Positions 45,102 to 55,151 of a stretch of 64,000 nucleotides of DNA are shown one piece after another. Numbering within the stretch: the first letter of the stretch is position 1; the number at the start of each line of letters is the position of its first letter. The notes beneath the pieces were generated by a model, which was not told the DNA's origin, ran no database searches, and saw only the letters and a list, made by a program, of their open reading frames with translations. The DNA lies in NCBI GenBank assembly GCA_012329065.1, contig JAAXPZ010000016.1, positions 1-64,000 of the forward strand, read 5' to 3'. Both the position numbers and the translations under genes were made by a program. The stretch is from Sulfurovum sp. Lineage in GTDB: Bacteria; Campylobacterota; Campylobacteria; Campylobacterales; Sulfurovaceae.

Positions 45102-45626
45102 CTATCCTCGAATAATATCATATGCCTGAGGATACGGGCAAGTCATTCTACTGTTAAGATTTGGCTTGTTGCTGTAACGCATATTCTGAAAATGTATATT
45201 GACCACATTGTCTAGTGTATCTTTATAGGCTATCTGATCTATGCGTCCTTTTTTGTCTAAAGAAAATGTATAGAGTACTTCCTGATATTTTGCGACATAC
45301 AAGCTGTCCTTGTGATATTTTGCTTTTTTTAATATAGATGTTAAATCCAATGCTCTCTCTAGTTTATGAAAGGAGACCTGCTCTAGATCATGGTCAACTA
45401 TAGTAAAAGATTTTCCATTACTACAAACCTCTTTTTTGCTAGGCTTTCTATAGCTCCACTTTAGTGAACCACTACTATTGAGAAGTACTTTTCCACTGTA
45501 TTTGATTACCTTTTTTTTGGCATTAGTAATTTTTTGTGTAAAGCTGGCTGAAAAGCTAGTTGGCACTTTAATTTGACCAGCATATATCAAAACAACTGTT
45601 GAAATAAAAATAGCTACATACTTCAT
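45102..45626 (-). CDS. lolA: Outer membrane lipoprotein carrier protein LolA
   Basis: 174 residues with a signal peptide (about 1-16). The mature protein has the LolA layout: SFSASFTQKIT near the start, SGKVLLNSSGSLKWSYRKP with the Trp-Tyr-Arg strand, and EVCSNGKSFTIVDHDLEQVS. It carries lipoproteins across the periplasm. It is divergent from secA and a LolC/E-type permease, which together cover export and release of lipoproteins. Confidence 0.88.
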   Translation of the reverse strand: MKYVAIFISTVVLIYAGQIKVPTSFSASFTQKITNAKKKVIKYSGKVLLNSSGSLKWSYRKPSKKEVCSNGKSFTIVDHDLEQVSFHKLERALDLTSILKKAKYHKDSLYVAKYQEVLYTFSLDKKGRIDQIAYKDTLDNVVNIHFQNMRYSNKPNLNSRMTCPYPQAYDIIRG

Positions 45627-45740
45627 TTATCTCCTTTTGTTATGTAAAATTCTATCTAAAAATCAATAATAAAGACTATTATACATCAACAGTCTTTACA
45701 CAAGTTTTCGATACAATATCTCCCAATATTAACTTTAACA

Positions 45741-48386
45741 ATGGATTGCATCAAAATGATAAACATTATGAAAATTTTTGGAACTGCCAACGATAGGCTT
45801 GTCAAAAAATATATGAAACGAGCAAAAGCTATCAATGCCCTAGAAGAAAAGTACGAGGCTATGGGTGATGATGAACTCAAGACCGCCTTTGCTGAACTAA
45901 AAGAGTCTGTCAACACCACTCAAAAGAGTATGGATCAAATACTCAATGACTCATTCGCAATTACTCGAGAAGTCAGCAAAAGAGTCCTTGGAATGCGTCA
46001 TTTTGATGTACAGTTAGTAGGTGGTATGGTGCTTCATGACGGTAATATCGCCGAAATGAAAACTGGTGAGGGCAAGACACTTGTAGCCACGCTGGCTGTA
46101 GTGCTAAACGCAATGACTGGCAACGGCGTACATATAGTCACAGTAAACGACTATCTTGCCAGCAGAGATGCTAAAGATATGGGGGTTTTATATGAATTTC
46201 TGGGATACTCAACAGGCTGTTTAGTTTCAGGCATAGCTGATGAGATGCAGAGAAAAGCTCAGTACGATGCAGATATCACTTATGGTACCAACAACGAATA
46301 TGGTTTTGACTATCTCCGTGATAACATGAAAGTTCGTTCTGAAGAAAAAGTTCAAAAAGAACACAACTTCGTCATCGTCGATGAAGTGGATTCTATCCTT
46401 ATCGATGAAGCAAGAACACCTCTGATCATATCTGGACCCACTCAAAGAGACCAGAGTTTCTATGCCCAAGCTGACGAAATTGCATTGAAGATGATCAAAG
46501 GAGAAGAGCTTCCATCCAAAGCAGGGGAAGCGAAGAAAACAACGGGTGACTTTGTAGTTGATGAAAAGGACAGAGTCGTTGTAATGACAGAAGATGGGCT
46601 AGAGAAAGCTCAAGAGCTCTTTGAAGTTGACAATCTATATGATTTGGATAATGCTATTTTGTCTCATCACCTTGATCAGGCACTCAAAGCAAGATATGTC
46701 TTTGAAAAAGATGTAGACTATGTCGTCCGAAATGATGAAGTACTCATAGTAGATGAATTCACAGGAAGGCTTTCTGAGGGTAGAAGGTATAGTGAAGGGT
46801 TACATCAGGCACTGGAGGCAAAAGAAAGTGTCACGATACAAGATGAATCTCAGACACTAGCTGACATAACTTATCAAAATTATTTCAGAATGTACAACAA
46901 ACTTGCAGGCATGACGGGTACCGCACAGACAGAGGCGAGTGAATTTGCACAGATATACAATCTAGATGTGGTGTCCATACCAACCAATGTTCCCGTAGGT
47001 AGAGTCGACCGAAATGACCTGATCTACAATACAGAAGAAGAGAAGCTTGGAGCAGTCGCAAAGAAAGTCAAAGAATTACACACAAAAGGCCAACCTGTCC
47101 TAATCGGTACAGCCTCCATCGAAAAAAGTGAGCTGCTACATCATTTTCTAAAAAAAGAAAAAATTCCACACGATATACTCAATGCCAAAAACCATGAAAG
47201 AGAAGCCAGTATCATTGAAAATGCTGGTATCAAAGGTGCAGTGACTGTTGCTACCAACATGGCTGGACGGGGTGTGGATATCAAAATCAATGATGAAATA
47301 ATAGGACTTGGTGGATTGTTTATCTTGGGAACTGAGAGACATGAAAGTCGCCGTATAGACAACCAGCTCAGAGGGCGATCAGGACGACAAGGCGACCCAG
47401 GGGAGAGTCAGTTCTTCCTAAGCTTGGATGATAATCTTCTGCGTATATTTGGTGGTGACAAGATCCGAAATATTATGAATCGCCTTGGTGTGGAAAAAGG
47501 CGAATATATCGACTCTAAACTAGTGACAAGAAGTGTGGAGAAGGCACAGAAAAAAGTTGAATCGATGCATTATGAGTCACGAAAACATATTCTTGAGTAT
47601 GATGATGTGGCAAACCACCAGAGAAAAGCGATTTATGCATTTAGAAATCAGCTTTTAGATCCAGAATATGATATTGCCTCTAAAATCAAAGAAAATCGTG
47701 AAACTTTTGTAAATATGCTACTATCTCAGGTAGAGATATATGATGGTATGCCTAGCGAAGATTTTGATTTGAAGGCATTTGCTGACCTTATAAAGCAGCA
47801 TACTGACATCACTATAGACCCAGAGACTCTTAAAGACAAAGACCCTAGTGAAATCAGAGAAGCTGTATTGGATATATTGGAAAAAATATATGAGGAGAAG
47901 ATGTCGCCTTTTGAACCTGAGCAAAGACAGGAGATAGAAAGCATGCTACACTTACAGATACTAGATCCTCTATGGAGAGACCACCTATACGAGATGGATG
48001 TCCTCAAGACAGGTATCGGGCTAAGAGGTTATAATCAAAAAGACCCTCTTACTGAATACAAACAAGAGAGTTATCGCTTATTTGAACAGCTTGTAGAACG
48101 AATCAAGTTTGACGCTACAAAGATACTTTACAATATACAATTCAACTTTGAAGCTCCAGATGAAGAACTAGAAGAGCTAGAAAGAATGAGAAGTGAGCTA
48201 GAGATTGATGAAAGCGAATTGATAGAAAACTTCGCTCAAAACGAAGCTTCTTTGGATGGGTCAACAAATAAGCCCTATATAGCAAATAAAAAACCAAAAA
48301 GAAATGAAGCATGCCCATGTGGCAGTGGAAAAAAATACAAACATTGCTGTGGAACAAGTGGGCCGAAAAAAGGTCTCTTGGCTTAA
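45741..48386 (+). CDS. secA: Preprotein translocase ATPase SecA
   Basis: 881 residues from the first ATG; starts at 45756 and 45768 ([11 protein letters not shown]) are also possible, and the family N-terminus fits the last. Motifs: [14 protein letters not shown] (Walker A), [48 protein letters not shown] and [12 protein letters not shown]. The C-terminal SEC-C zinc motif [13 protein letters not shown] is intact. It drives Sec-dependent export. The stop overlaps the ATG of the LolC/E permease (TAATG). Confidence 0.97.
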   Translation: MDCIKMINIMKIFGTANDRLVKKYMKRAKAINALEEKYEAMGDDELKTAFAELKESVNTTQKSMDQILNDSFAITREVSKRVLGMRHFDVQLVGGMVLHDGNIAEMKTGEGKTLVATLAVVLNAMTGNGVHIVTVNDYLASRDAKDMGVLYEFLGYSTGCLVSGIADEMQRKAQYDADITYGTNNEYGFDYLRDNMKVRSEEKVQKEHNFVIVDEVDSILIDEARTPLIISGPTQRDQSFYAQADEIALKMIKGEELPSKAGEAKKTTGDFVVDEKDRVVVMTEDGLEKAQELFEVDNLYDLDNAILSHHLDQALKARYVFEKDVDYVVRNDEVLIVDEFTGRLSEGRRYSEGLHQALEAKESVTIQDESQTLADITYQNYFRMYNKLAGMTGTAQTEASEFAQIYNLDVVSIPTNVPVGRVDRNDLIYNTEEEKLGAVAKKVKELHTKGQPVLIGTASIEKSELLHHFLKKEKIPHDILNAKNHEREASIIENAGIKGAVTVATNMAGRGVDIKINDEIIGLGGLFILGTERHESRRIDNQLRGRSGRQGDPGESQFFLSLDDNLLRIFGGDKIRNIMNRLGVEKGEYIDSKLVTRSVEKAQKKVESMHYESRKHILEYDDVANHQRKAIYAFRNQLLDPEYDIASKIKENRETFVNMLLSQVEIYDGMPSEDFDLKAFADLIKQHTDITIDPETLKDKDPSEIREAVLDILEKIYEEKMSPFEPEQRQEIESMLHLQILDPLWRDHLYEMDVLKTGIGLRGYNQKDPLTEYKQESYRLFEQLVERIKFDATKILYNIQFNFEAPDEELEELERMRSELEIDESELIENFAQNEASLDGSTNKPYIANKKPKRNEACPCGSGKKYKHCCGTSGPKKGLLA

Positions 48387-49600
48387 TGACAACACCTTAC
48401 AGCAAATCCCTTGTGCAAAAGATAGTCAAGCACTATCTGAAGTACGACAGAGATAATCCCTTTATCTTCATATCTGCTATGATGGCATTCCTTGGCATTG
48501 CGGCTGGTGTGATGGTAATGATGATTGCCATAGGGATTACTAATGGTATCCAAAAAGAATTCAAAGAAAGGCTTTTTGTGATGAACTATCCACTTACGGT
48601 AGTTTCCTACTCTGAAGGCATAGGAGATGAAGTCATCAAAAAGATAGAAAATAATTTCCCTTCCCTTAAACTAAGTCCATACTATACTACTCAAGTCATC
48701 AGCAAAAACGATCATGGCATACAAGGCAGTATGGTTTATGGCGTAGATTTTTCCAAAGAAGCAGAGATCAATAGTGTTTTTAGAAAAGTCAAAAGAGATG
48801 CTAATAGTAGCAGTAAATATAGAATTGTTATTGGGGATGCACTATCTGTAGATATGGGAATAAAAACTGGAGAGAAGCTACTTCTATATTTCTCAGAGCA
48901 GCAAGCAGTTGGTTTTGGCACAATGCCTCTACAGAAGAGGTTTATTGTTGACGGCATATTTGACTCTGGACTACAAACTTATGACAAAGGGATCATCTAT
49001 ACTACACATCAGGCATTTCACGGCCTGCTCAAACGAGACAAAGAGAGATTTGATGGCATCCATATATATAGTGATAAGCCAATGAAAATGATCAAGAAAA
49101 TCTCTGCTATTTTACCAGAAGATGCTGGCATAGAAGGATGGTGGCAGCAAAATGGAAATCTCTTCACAGCTATGGAGCTGGAAAAAAAGGTTTACTTTCT
49201 TGTGCTTCTCTTCATTATCCTTATTGCCTCTTTAAACATCATATCTTCTCTATTGATGACTGTCATGAGTAGACGAAGCGAAATCGCCCTATTGCGTACA
49301 CTAGGAGCTACACATAAAGAGATAAAAAGCATCTTTTACAGACTTGGGGTCATCATAGGATTAGCTGGCATATCCATGGGTGTACTGCTAGGTCTTATTG
49401 GCATATGGGCCTTGAAGACTTTCGATATAATCAATCTGCCAGAAGATGTCTATGGCAGTAGTAAGCTACCAGTGGATCTTCCATTGAGCGATTTTGGCTT
49501 CATTGTTCTTGGGGCAGTTGTGATCATAATACTCTCTGTACTATATCCAGCCAAAAAGGCTGCCTCTACCGACCCACTAAATGTATTGAGAAATGAATAG
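48386..49600 (+). CDS. LolC/LolE-family lipoprotein-releasing permease
   Basis: 404 residues from the ATG at 48386; an upstream extension inside secA is a frame artefact. Four membrane helices: one at about 28-50 (MMAFLGIAAGVMVMMIAIGI), then a periplasmic domain of about 220 residues, then three in the C-terminal third (LVLLFIILIASLNIISSLLM, IGLAGISMGVLLGLIG, FIVLGAVVIIILSVLYP). The cytosolic motif SRRSEIALLRTLGATHKEI is the LolC/E signature. No lolD ATPase is adjacent. It is translationally coupled to secA. Confidence 0.9.
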   Translation: MTTPYSKSLVQKIVKHYLKYDRDNPFIFISAMMAFLGIAAGVMVMMIAIGITNGIQKEFKERLFVMNYPLTVVSYSEGIGDEVIKKIENNFPSLKLSPYYTTQVISKNDHGIQGSMVYGVDFSKEAEINSVFRKVKRDANSSSKYRIVIGDALSVDMGIKTGEKLLLYFSEQQAVGFGTMPLQKRFIVDGIFDSGLQTYDKGIIYTTHQAFHGLLKRDKERFDGIHIYSDKPMKMIKKISAILPEDAGIEGWWQQNGNLFTAMELEKKVYFLVLLFIILIASLNIISSLLMTVMSRRSEIALLRTLGATHKEIKSIFYRLGVIIGLAGISMGVLLGLIGIWALKTFDIINLPEDVYGSSKLPVDLPLSDFGFIVLGAVVIIILSVLYPAKKAASTDPLNVLRNE

Positions 49601-49634
49601 CTCACTCCTCAATACAAAATTCAAAAGAATATCT

Positions 49635-50390
49635 CTAGTAATCAAAGTTAGCATAAAACCTAAATCCGTCTCTGCCTAAGTCTGCAAAAAGATCGCCAAA
49701 CTGACTGTATGCTGGACGATAATACCTTCTTTCAAAAAGCCCTCTACCTCTGAGGCGATCCCTATAAGTATAGTATCTATCGTAGCGATAAAAATCACCT
49801 TCAAACATAAAACCTCTACGACTAAAATATCCATATTTATAGCCATATCTATCATAAAAAGATGCTCTCTCGTATCGATAAGTCATATACCAACTTCTGC
49901 GATAATGCCTATAGCCACGCTGTGTATGCTTTGGTTGCCATCTATTATACTGATCCTTGTATCGACTATATCTACCATCATGTCTATATCTGTTGCTATG
50001 CCTTGAGGTAGCTCTATTGTTGTATCTTTTATCTAAATGTCTAGCATGTCTTGATGTATGCCTATGTTTCGCTCTGTGTCCTCTCTTGAATTCCTTTAAA
50101 GACTTAAAGTTTCTCTTTTTGGCATATCTCCTGTCAAGCTTTCTATCTACTTTTCGCTGTATTTTTTTTGCTTTTCTAAGCTCTCTTTTATTGCTTGCTC
50201 TTCGAGACTCTTTTTTATGATTTACACTCCTTGATGAAGAAATTCTCCTCTCTGGCATTGCTGTGGATTGCTTCACTCCTGCTGTGTTATGCTTAGTCCT
50301 AAGCTCTGATAGATTCTGGGCAGATGCAGATCCCATCAATGCAATCATGCATATTGCAAATGTTTTGAAAGATATTGTTTGCTTTCTCAT
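49635..50390 (-). CDS. Arg/Tyr-rich secreted protein of unknown function
   Basis: 251 residues. A signal peptide (MRKQTISFKTFAICMIALMGSASA) is followed by an extremely basic region rich in Arg, Lys and His (about 45-150, for example KRELRKAKKIQRKVDRKLDR) and then a Tyr/Arg-rich C-terminal part (YRRSWYMTYRYERASFYDRY). No domain was recognised. The charge suggests binding to nucleic acid, polyphosphate, lipopolysaccharide or another anionic partner in the envelope (inference). It is separated from the cyclase by the palindromic element. Confidence 0.6.
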   Translation of the reverse strand: MRKQTISFKTFAICMIALMGSASAQNLSELRTKHNTAGVKQSTAMPERRISSSRSVNHKKESRRASNKRELRKAKKIQRKVDRKLDRRYAKKRNFKSLKEFKRGHRAKHRHTSRHARHLDKRYNNRATSRHSNRYRHDGRYSRYKDQYNRWQPKHTQRGYRHYRRSWYMTYRYERASFYDRYGYKYGYFSRRGFMFEGDFYRYDRYYTYRDRLRGRGLFERRYYRPAYSQFGDLFADLGRDGFRFYANFDY

Positions 50391-50771
50391 GTTTTTCCTT
50401 TCTGTACTTGGTTAGAAACTCAAAAGAGTTACAGTGGCATTATGAGATATTATTGTGAAGTAATCGCGAATGATAACCCTAAGAAGAATAAAATAGTAGT
50501 TTATTACCGCACCAACATATAATCTGAAACTTTGAGAGAACGAGAAGGAGTGGGATGCAAGTAGAGAAATATGCGGGACTCCCCGTAGGGAATGCAAATA
50601 TTTATCTGCTTGCAGGTCGCTTCTTCTCGTTCTCCCCGAAGGGTGCAGTGCTTTCGCCCATAGGACTGCGTTAGATTTTTTCGCCTTAGCTACGGCTAGG
50701 GCTTCAAAAATCTGCCTTGCCTATGAGCGAAATCGCTTGCATCAAAATTCAGATTATATGTTGGTGCGGTA
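50391..50771. other. Noncoding interval containing the palindromic element
   Basis: About 380 nt. The left 110 nt are the upstream region of the Arg/Tyr-rich gene. The rest, 50505-50771, is a self-complementary element that ends just next to the diguanylate cyclase stop codon. A 61-codon ORF within it has no support as a gene. Confidence 0.7.
50505..50771. mobile_element. MITE-like palindromic element with 24-bp terminal inverted repeats
   Basis: The first 24 nt (50505-50528, TACCGCACCAAC... to ...CTGAA) are the perfect reverse complement of the last 24 nt (50748-50771). The flanks are TTAT (50501-50504) and TTAT (50772-50775), a likely 4-bp target duplication; if the outer TA is counted as the duplication, an IS630-like TA insertion is the alternative. 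Inside are nested stems: GAGAACGAGAAG (50536-50547) with CTTCTCGTTCTC (50623-50634), and a second long imperfect stem from about 50644 to 50742. No transposase is encoded. It looks like a non-autonomous element or a highly structured RNA. Confidence 0.75.
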
Positions 50772-51572
50772 TTATGTTAGTAAAATCTCTGGCTTTCCAT
50801 GCTTTCCATGCAGTACAACACAGTCCTTTCCATGATGTTTGGCATAATACAGTGCTTTGTCTGCTTGTGCCAACATCGCATTGAAAGAAAGTCCTGTTTT
50901 AGATGGGTAAGCATATGATATTCCTATGCTTGTGGTCAATTTAATCTTATGTTTGTCTGGTAGATTTTTATCATACACCGATAGATTAAATCTAAATGTC
51001 TTCAATATCTCCAAAATCTTTTCTAGTGACACATCACACAGTGAAATAGCGACTTCATCACCACCTAACCTACCCACAAGAGCTTGAGAAGTGCAAGCAC
51101 TCTCCATTGCACTACCAATATAGGACAATGCATCATCGCCAGCCGCATGACCATGTAAGTCATTTATATTTTTGAAATCGTCAACATCTATATATATTAC
51201 CGCTAAAGAGTTTTTTTGTTTTAATGCTTTTTCATGTAGCTTCCTCACCTCGCACAAAAATGCTGGACGAGACATGAGTCCAGTTACCTCATCAAGCGTC
51301 GCCATTTTAAGAATATTGTCTTCTAGCGTTTGAATCTGCTGTATCATCGTTACAAGATAAAATGAAAGGGACGAAGCGACAATAGCAGGGATAAAGATAG
51401 TCATAATGAGTGCTTGGCTGTGCAAAGGTGTGCCTAACAAAAAAGAAACTGCAAGGAAAATCGCAAGAGAGAAAAGTATGGAAACAAAGGTTGTCACCAA
51501 AACCAAGTCCCTGCGATTCAATCCATGAATCCACTTATCCGAATATCCCATCAATTCTTTTTTATTGCCCAA
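50772..51572 (-). CDS. Membrane diguanylate cyclase (GGDEV signature)
   Basis: 266 residues from TTG at 51572 (GGGGGA upstream) or ATG at 51551. Two membrane helices at about 26-48 and 53-77 are followed by a short linker and a GGDEF domain. DDFKNINDLHGHAAGDDAL and GRLGGDEVAISL are seen; the catalytic Asp and Glu are kept and only the terminal Phe is changed to Val, so activity is plausible. No RxxD inhibitory site precedes the signature. Its TAA lies at the very edge of the palindromic element. Confidence 0.87.
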   Translation of the reverse strand: MGNKKELMGYSDKWIHGLNRRDLVLVTTFVSILFSLAIFLAVSFLLGTPLHSQALIMTIFIPAIVASSLSFYLVTMIQQIQTLEDNILKMATLDEVTGLMSRPAFLCEVRKLHEKALKQKNSLAVIYIDVDDFKNINDLHGHAAGDDALSYIGSAMESACTSQALVGRLGGDEVAISLCDVSLEKILEILKTFRFNLSVYDKNLPDKHKIKLTTSIGISYAYPSKTGLSFNAMLAQADKALYYAKHHGKDCVVLHGKHGKPEILLT

Positions 51573-51682
51573 TATATCCCCCCATATAATTAAATTATAA
51601 CATTATTATAGCATAAGTCAACTGCATAAGTACAACTATAGAATCCTCTGAAATCTTCTAAAGAACCATTTGTTCAAAGGTC

Positions 51683-54235
51683 TCAATTGTTGATAATATG
51701 TGCTGGAGATGTCACTGTTCGCTTGATAAGCTCTAATGGATAGAGAAGTGCCTCTTGGACAGGATTGGTTTTTGCTTCTGGATTATCTAGAGTGCCGACT
51801 ATCTTGACTCCTGTCGTTATACTCTTATCTTTGCCAAAAAGAATATACCCAACCAGAGGCAAACTTCCCAGCACTTTTCCTACTTCTCTCGCGGTTCGCA
51901 CTGCAAGATCTATATTAAGCTTGCCACTACCCAACTCCACGCTACCCTTGCCTGCAATGGTAGAGGATTTGCCATTTATGTAGATATTATCAAATACAAC
52001 TCTGTCAGGCAATATCCTAAACTCTATCTTACCATCTCTAACCACAAAACCTTTTTGACTAAAGCCTGGATTAGACAAAGTCATCAGTGCTGGTATAGTG
52101 TTAAAAAGTGCTATAAGATCATTGTATGCCTTGAAGCTCTCCACAGCGCCACCCTCTATATCTATCACACCCTTCATCTCACCTTTGACACTACCTAATA
52201 ACTCCAGAGAATACCTCCCCCCTTGTAGTCCACCAAAATTAATCAGTGCTTTTAGCATCCTATCCTTGATCTTATTGGCATGAACAACCAAACTATTTCT
52301 ATTCTTTTCTACTCTTACTATATCTCCGTCTTTTTTTGCAGTAAAAATAGTATTTTTACCACTTATGCTCAAGTTAAATATATCTGTCAAAAGCACATGT
52401 TTTCCATACCTTATGATACTATTAGACCCTTTAACTTTAAGTTTATTTAGCTGATTTCCTGTTTTGGAAGTATAAAGTTCAATCATCTTTTTAGCATTAA
52501 TATTTAAGTTTTTAATCCTGATAATAGATTTTTTACCATCATAGAGAAATTTGCCACCCAAAGCTTTTAGTGTCAATTTGTTATTTTTATATCTGCCCTC
52601 AAAAGGCACTGTACTAACATATCCTTTTTTATCATAGATATAGCTACGCTTCCATACACCTTTACCTTTAAAATAATATGCCTTATAATCATCTGTTCTT
52701 ACTGAAAACTTACCAGAACCTACCTGTAGTGGCAAACCATTTATGTAAGGTAAAAGAGGTCTAATATCACTATTTACTATTTTTATACCAGATTGCTTAA
52801 GTGCTTCTATACTTATATTGTATATAGGAATATCAAATTTTACTGAACTTCCAAAATCCATCAAAACCTTGATGCCTTTTTTATTTTTTATTGCAATGGA
52901 GGTACCTTTTTTATCCCCTAGAGTTAAATAGTCAAGATTTACTTTTAAATTTGCTTTTTGGCTGTCAAGGTTGACAAATCCATTTACTAAGCCCCTATAC
53001 CAACTATCGTATATGTCCACATTCCATAATGCCACACGACTACTAGTGAAAGTAAGCTCTCCACCATATACTTTCAGCAATGCAGCACCTAAAACAATCT
53101 TTCCTTTAGATAAAAAGACTCTTCCTTGAACTTTGGTATCCTCTGTATCTAGGTCTACATCCAAGTCAACCTCAGCTCTCATTGTCCCACTCTTCTGTTT
53201 TATAGGTATCTTGACCCCATATTCTTTCAGTATCTCCTCTATCTCATTATCATATTGTGTATTGAATTTTAACTTTAATAGTAATCTAAGATGCTCTTTG
53301 CCTGTCAAGTGAAGCAATGCTACTTTGCTACCAGACATGCGTTTTTGATTGTAAAAAGGCTCCTTTAGATCAAAATCAAGCCTATTACTATGGAGCCTTA
53401 TCAAGACCTCATTGCTTGTTACTGGTTTTAACTTTGTGTCAAACAGTATAGTCACATCTTTGAGCTCTACACTAGCAGATGTCTTGTTGACATCTAACTC
53501 AAAGCCGTTTTCTCCAAGCGTACCTTCACCTCTAAATTCTTCAACTTTGTACTTTTTAGCTAGCACCCTCTTGTCGATCCAAACTCTTATATCTGTAGGT
53601 ATTTCAAACATATCCAATTCAGCACTTATACTACTCACCTCTTTGCTGTTTAGTAAAAAAGATATTTTACTATCATGCATTTGGACATTTATCCCACCTT
53701 CTACATTAAGTAGTCTATAGTTTCCTTTAAATGTAAGCTTTTCACTATCATACCCATAAGTCATCTCTCCGTCTAGTCTAAGCTTGTATTTCTTTATGTA
53801 CAACTGTGGAATTTTTGCTACCATGCCCCCGTTTTGCAATATGATTTCAGCTGCTATCTCATAGTCGTTATTATTAAGATATACAATTTCATCTGAGTAA
53901 ATTATGCGGTATTCGTCATTTGTATACACCACACTGCCAAGCTCTATGTATTCGAAGTATGCAAGCACTCTCTTTACTGTGTTGAGTGTTTTATCTATAT
54001 CACTCAAACTCTCCTTGTTATGCTCTTTTGGTATTGTCAGTTTATCTATTTTGACTATAAGCTTATTATCCAGTTTTAGATATAATCCCTGCAATTTAAA
54101 GTTGCCGATTTTGAGTGAGTTTACAGATATGCCCTCTTGTAAAAAGTATACTGTCAACACGATAATTATTGGGAATAGGAGTAGAGTATTGCGTATCATT
54201 GGATGGATAGTTAACACTGTTTTTTTTATGCTCAT
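51683..54235 (-). CDS. AsmA-like / DUF3971-type envelope protein
   Basis: 850 residues with an N-terminal membrane anchor (about 13-32). The rest is long, repetitive beta sequence (GNFKLQGLYLKLDNKLIVKI, GSVKGEMKGVIDIEGGAVES, FVVRDGKIEFRILPDRVVFD, TIAGKGSVELGSGKLNIDLA) as in AsmA-like proteins such as YhdP and TamB, which form bridges for phospholipid transport across the periplasm. Its 5' end overlaps the divergent mltG by about 47 nt. The ATG at 54235 has GAAG upstream. Confidence 0.78.
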   Translation of the reverse strand: MSIKKTVLTIHPMIRNTLLLFPIIIVLTVYFLQEGISVNSLKIGNFKLQGLYLKLDNKLIVKIDKLTIPKEHNKESLSDIDKTLNTVKRVLAYFEYIELGSVVYTNDEYRIIYSDEIVYLNNNDYEIAAEIILQNGGMVAKIPQLYIKKYKLRLDGEMTYGYDSEKLTFKGNYRLLNVEGGINVQMHDSKISFLLNSKEVSSISAELDMFEIPTDIRVWIDKRVLAKKYKVEEFRGEGTLGENGFELDVNKTSASVELKDVTILFDTKLKPVTSNEVLIRLHSNRLDFDLKEPFYNQKRMSGSKVALLHLTGKEHLRLLLKLKFNTQYDNEIEEILKEYGVKIPIKQKSGTMRAEVDLDVDLDTEDTKVQGRVFLSKGKIVLGAALLKVYGGELTFTSSRVALWNVDIYDSWYRGLVNGFVNLDSQKANLKVNLDYLTLGDKKGTSIAIKNKKGIKVLMDFGSSVKFDIPIYNISIEALKQSGIKIVNSDIRPLLPYINGLPLQVGSGKFSVRTDDYKAYYFKGKGVWKRSYIYDKKGYVSTVPFEGRYKNNKLTLKALGGKFLYDGKKSIIRIKNLNINAKKMIELYTSKTGNQLNKLKVKGSNSIIRYGKHVLLTDIFNLSISGKNTIFTAKKDGDIVRVEKNRNSLVVHANKIKDRMLKALINFGGLQGGRYSLELLGSVKGEMKGVIDIEGGAVESFKAYNDLIALFNTIPALMTLSNPGFSQKGFVVRDGKIEFRILPDRVVFDNIYINGKSSTIAGKGSVELGSGKLNIDLAVRTAREVGKVLGSLPLVGYILFGKDKSITTGVKIVGTLDNPEAKTNPVQEALLYPLELIKRTVTSPAHIINN

Positions 54236-55115
54236 AGGACTTCTTTTTTATATCTCAATTCCTCTAAGCGGAGAGAAAAATATTCATCTCAAACCCGCCT
54301 CTATCGCTGGTATTATATCACAGCTATCTCAAAAAGGCTATGATGTAGGCAGAATCGACAGATACCTTATGGTAGCCATTGGTCAACCCCAGCATGGATG
54401 GGTTTATTTGGGCAAAAAGACGATTCATAGACTTGACTTTTTTATTCGCCTTACTTCTGCACAAAGCAGCTTTCACAAGGTAACACTTATCCCTGGTGAA
54501 ACCACTGTTATATTTTTGAGAGACCTTGCCAAACAGCTCAATCTTAGTGAAAAAAAGTTAATGTACGAATACCTAAAACAGAGCAATTTCAAAGAAGCTG
54601 GTATCCTTGCAGAAAGTTATCATATACCAAGTATGTTCAGAGAAAAAGCTGTGATTAATCATCTACTCAAACATAGCAATAATGTCTATAAAAAACTCTC
54701 CATAGAAATGACAGACAGATGGGACTCTGAAGGGTTCAAGCGTCTTCTCACTGTTGCTTCTATCATACAAAAAGAGGCAGCAAACAAAGATGAGAAACCA
54801 ATAGTTGCCTCAGTTATTTATAATAGACTGAGAAAGAATATGAGATTGCAGATGGATGGGGCACTGAACTACGGCGAATATTCACATATCAAAGTCACAC
54901 CCAAACGCATTAAAGGCGACAATAGTAGCTATAATACATACAAACGCAAAGGACTTCCCGACCATCCAGTCTGTGCAGTCTCTATAGACGCAATTAAGGC
55001 TGCCATAAATCCAGCCAAGACGGATTATCTATATTTTGTCAGAAACTCAAAAGGGACTCACACCTTTAGCAATGACTATAAAAGTCATCTAAAGAATATT
55101 AGAGGTGCCCTGTAG
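54189..55115 (+). CDS. mltG: Endolytic murein transglycosylase MltG
   Basis: 308 residues from TTG at 54189, which has AGGAG 7 nt upstream; the ATG at 54228 would cut into the membrane helix. The N-terminus MRIIGWIVNTVFFMLIGLLF is a single membrane anchor. The YceG/MltG catalytic region shows LLTVASIIQKEAANKDEKP with the catalytic Glu, VIYNRLRKNMRLQMDGALNY, and DYLYFVRNSKGTHTFSNDY. It cuts nascent glycan strands and helps end chain growth. Both 5' ends of mltG and the AsmA-like gene lie in the other's coding region. Confidence 0.92.
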   Translation: MRIIGWIVNTVFFMLIGLLFYISIPLSGEKNIHLKPASIAGIISQLSQKGYDVGRIDRYLMVAIGQPQHGWVYLGKKTIHRLDFFIRLTSAQSSFHKVTLIPGETTVIFLRDLAKQLNLSEKKLMYEYLKQSNFKEAGILAESYHIPSMFREKAVINHLLKHSNNVYKKLSIEMTDRWDSEGFKRLLTVASIIQKEAANKDEKPIVASVIYNRLRKNMRLQMDGALNYGEYSHIKVTPKRIKGDNSSYNTYKRKGLPDHPVCAVSIDAIKAAINPAKTDYLYFVRNSKGTHTFSNDYKSHLKNIRGAL

Positions 55116-55151
55116 ATGTAAAAGAAGCTCAGTAAATACCAAAATTATCTG

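Noticed and set aside
48311-48385. N-terminal extension of the LolC/E permease inside secA
   Set aside because: The family N-terminus begins at the ATG at 48386, coupled to the secA stop; the extension only reads secA out of frame.
50412-50597. 61-codon ORF in and beside the palindromic element
   Set aside because: Its frame is produced by the inverted repeats and has no homology or ribosome site.
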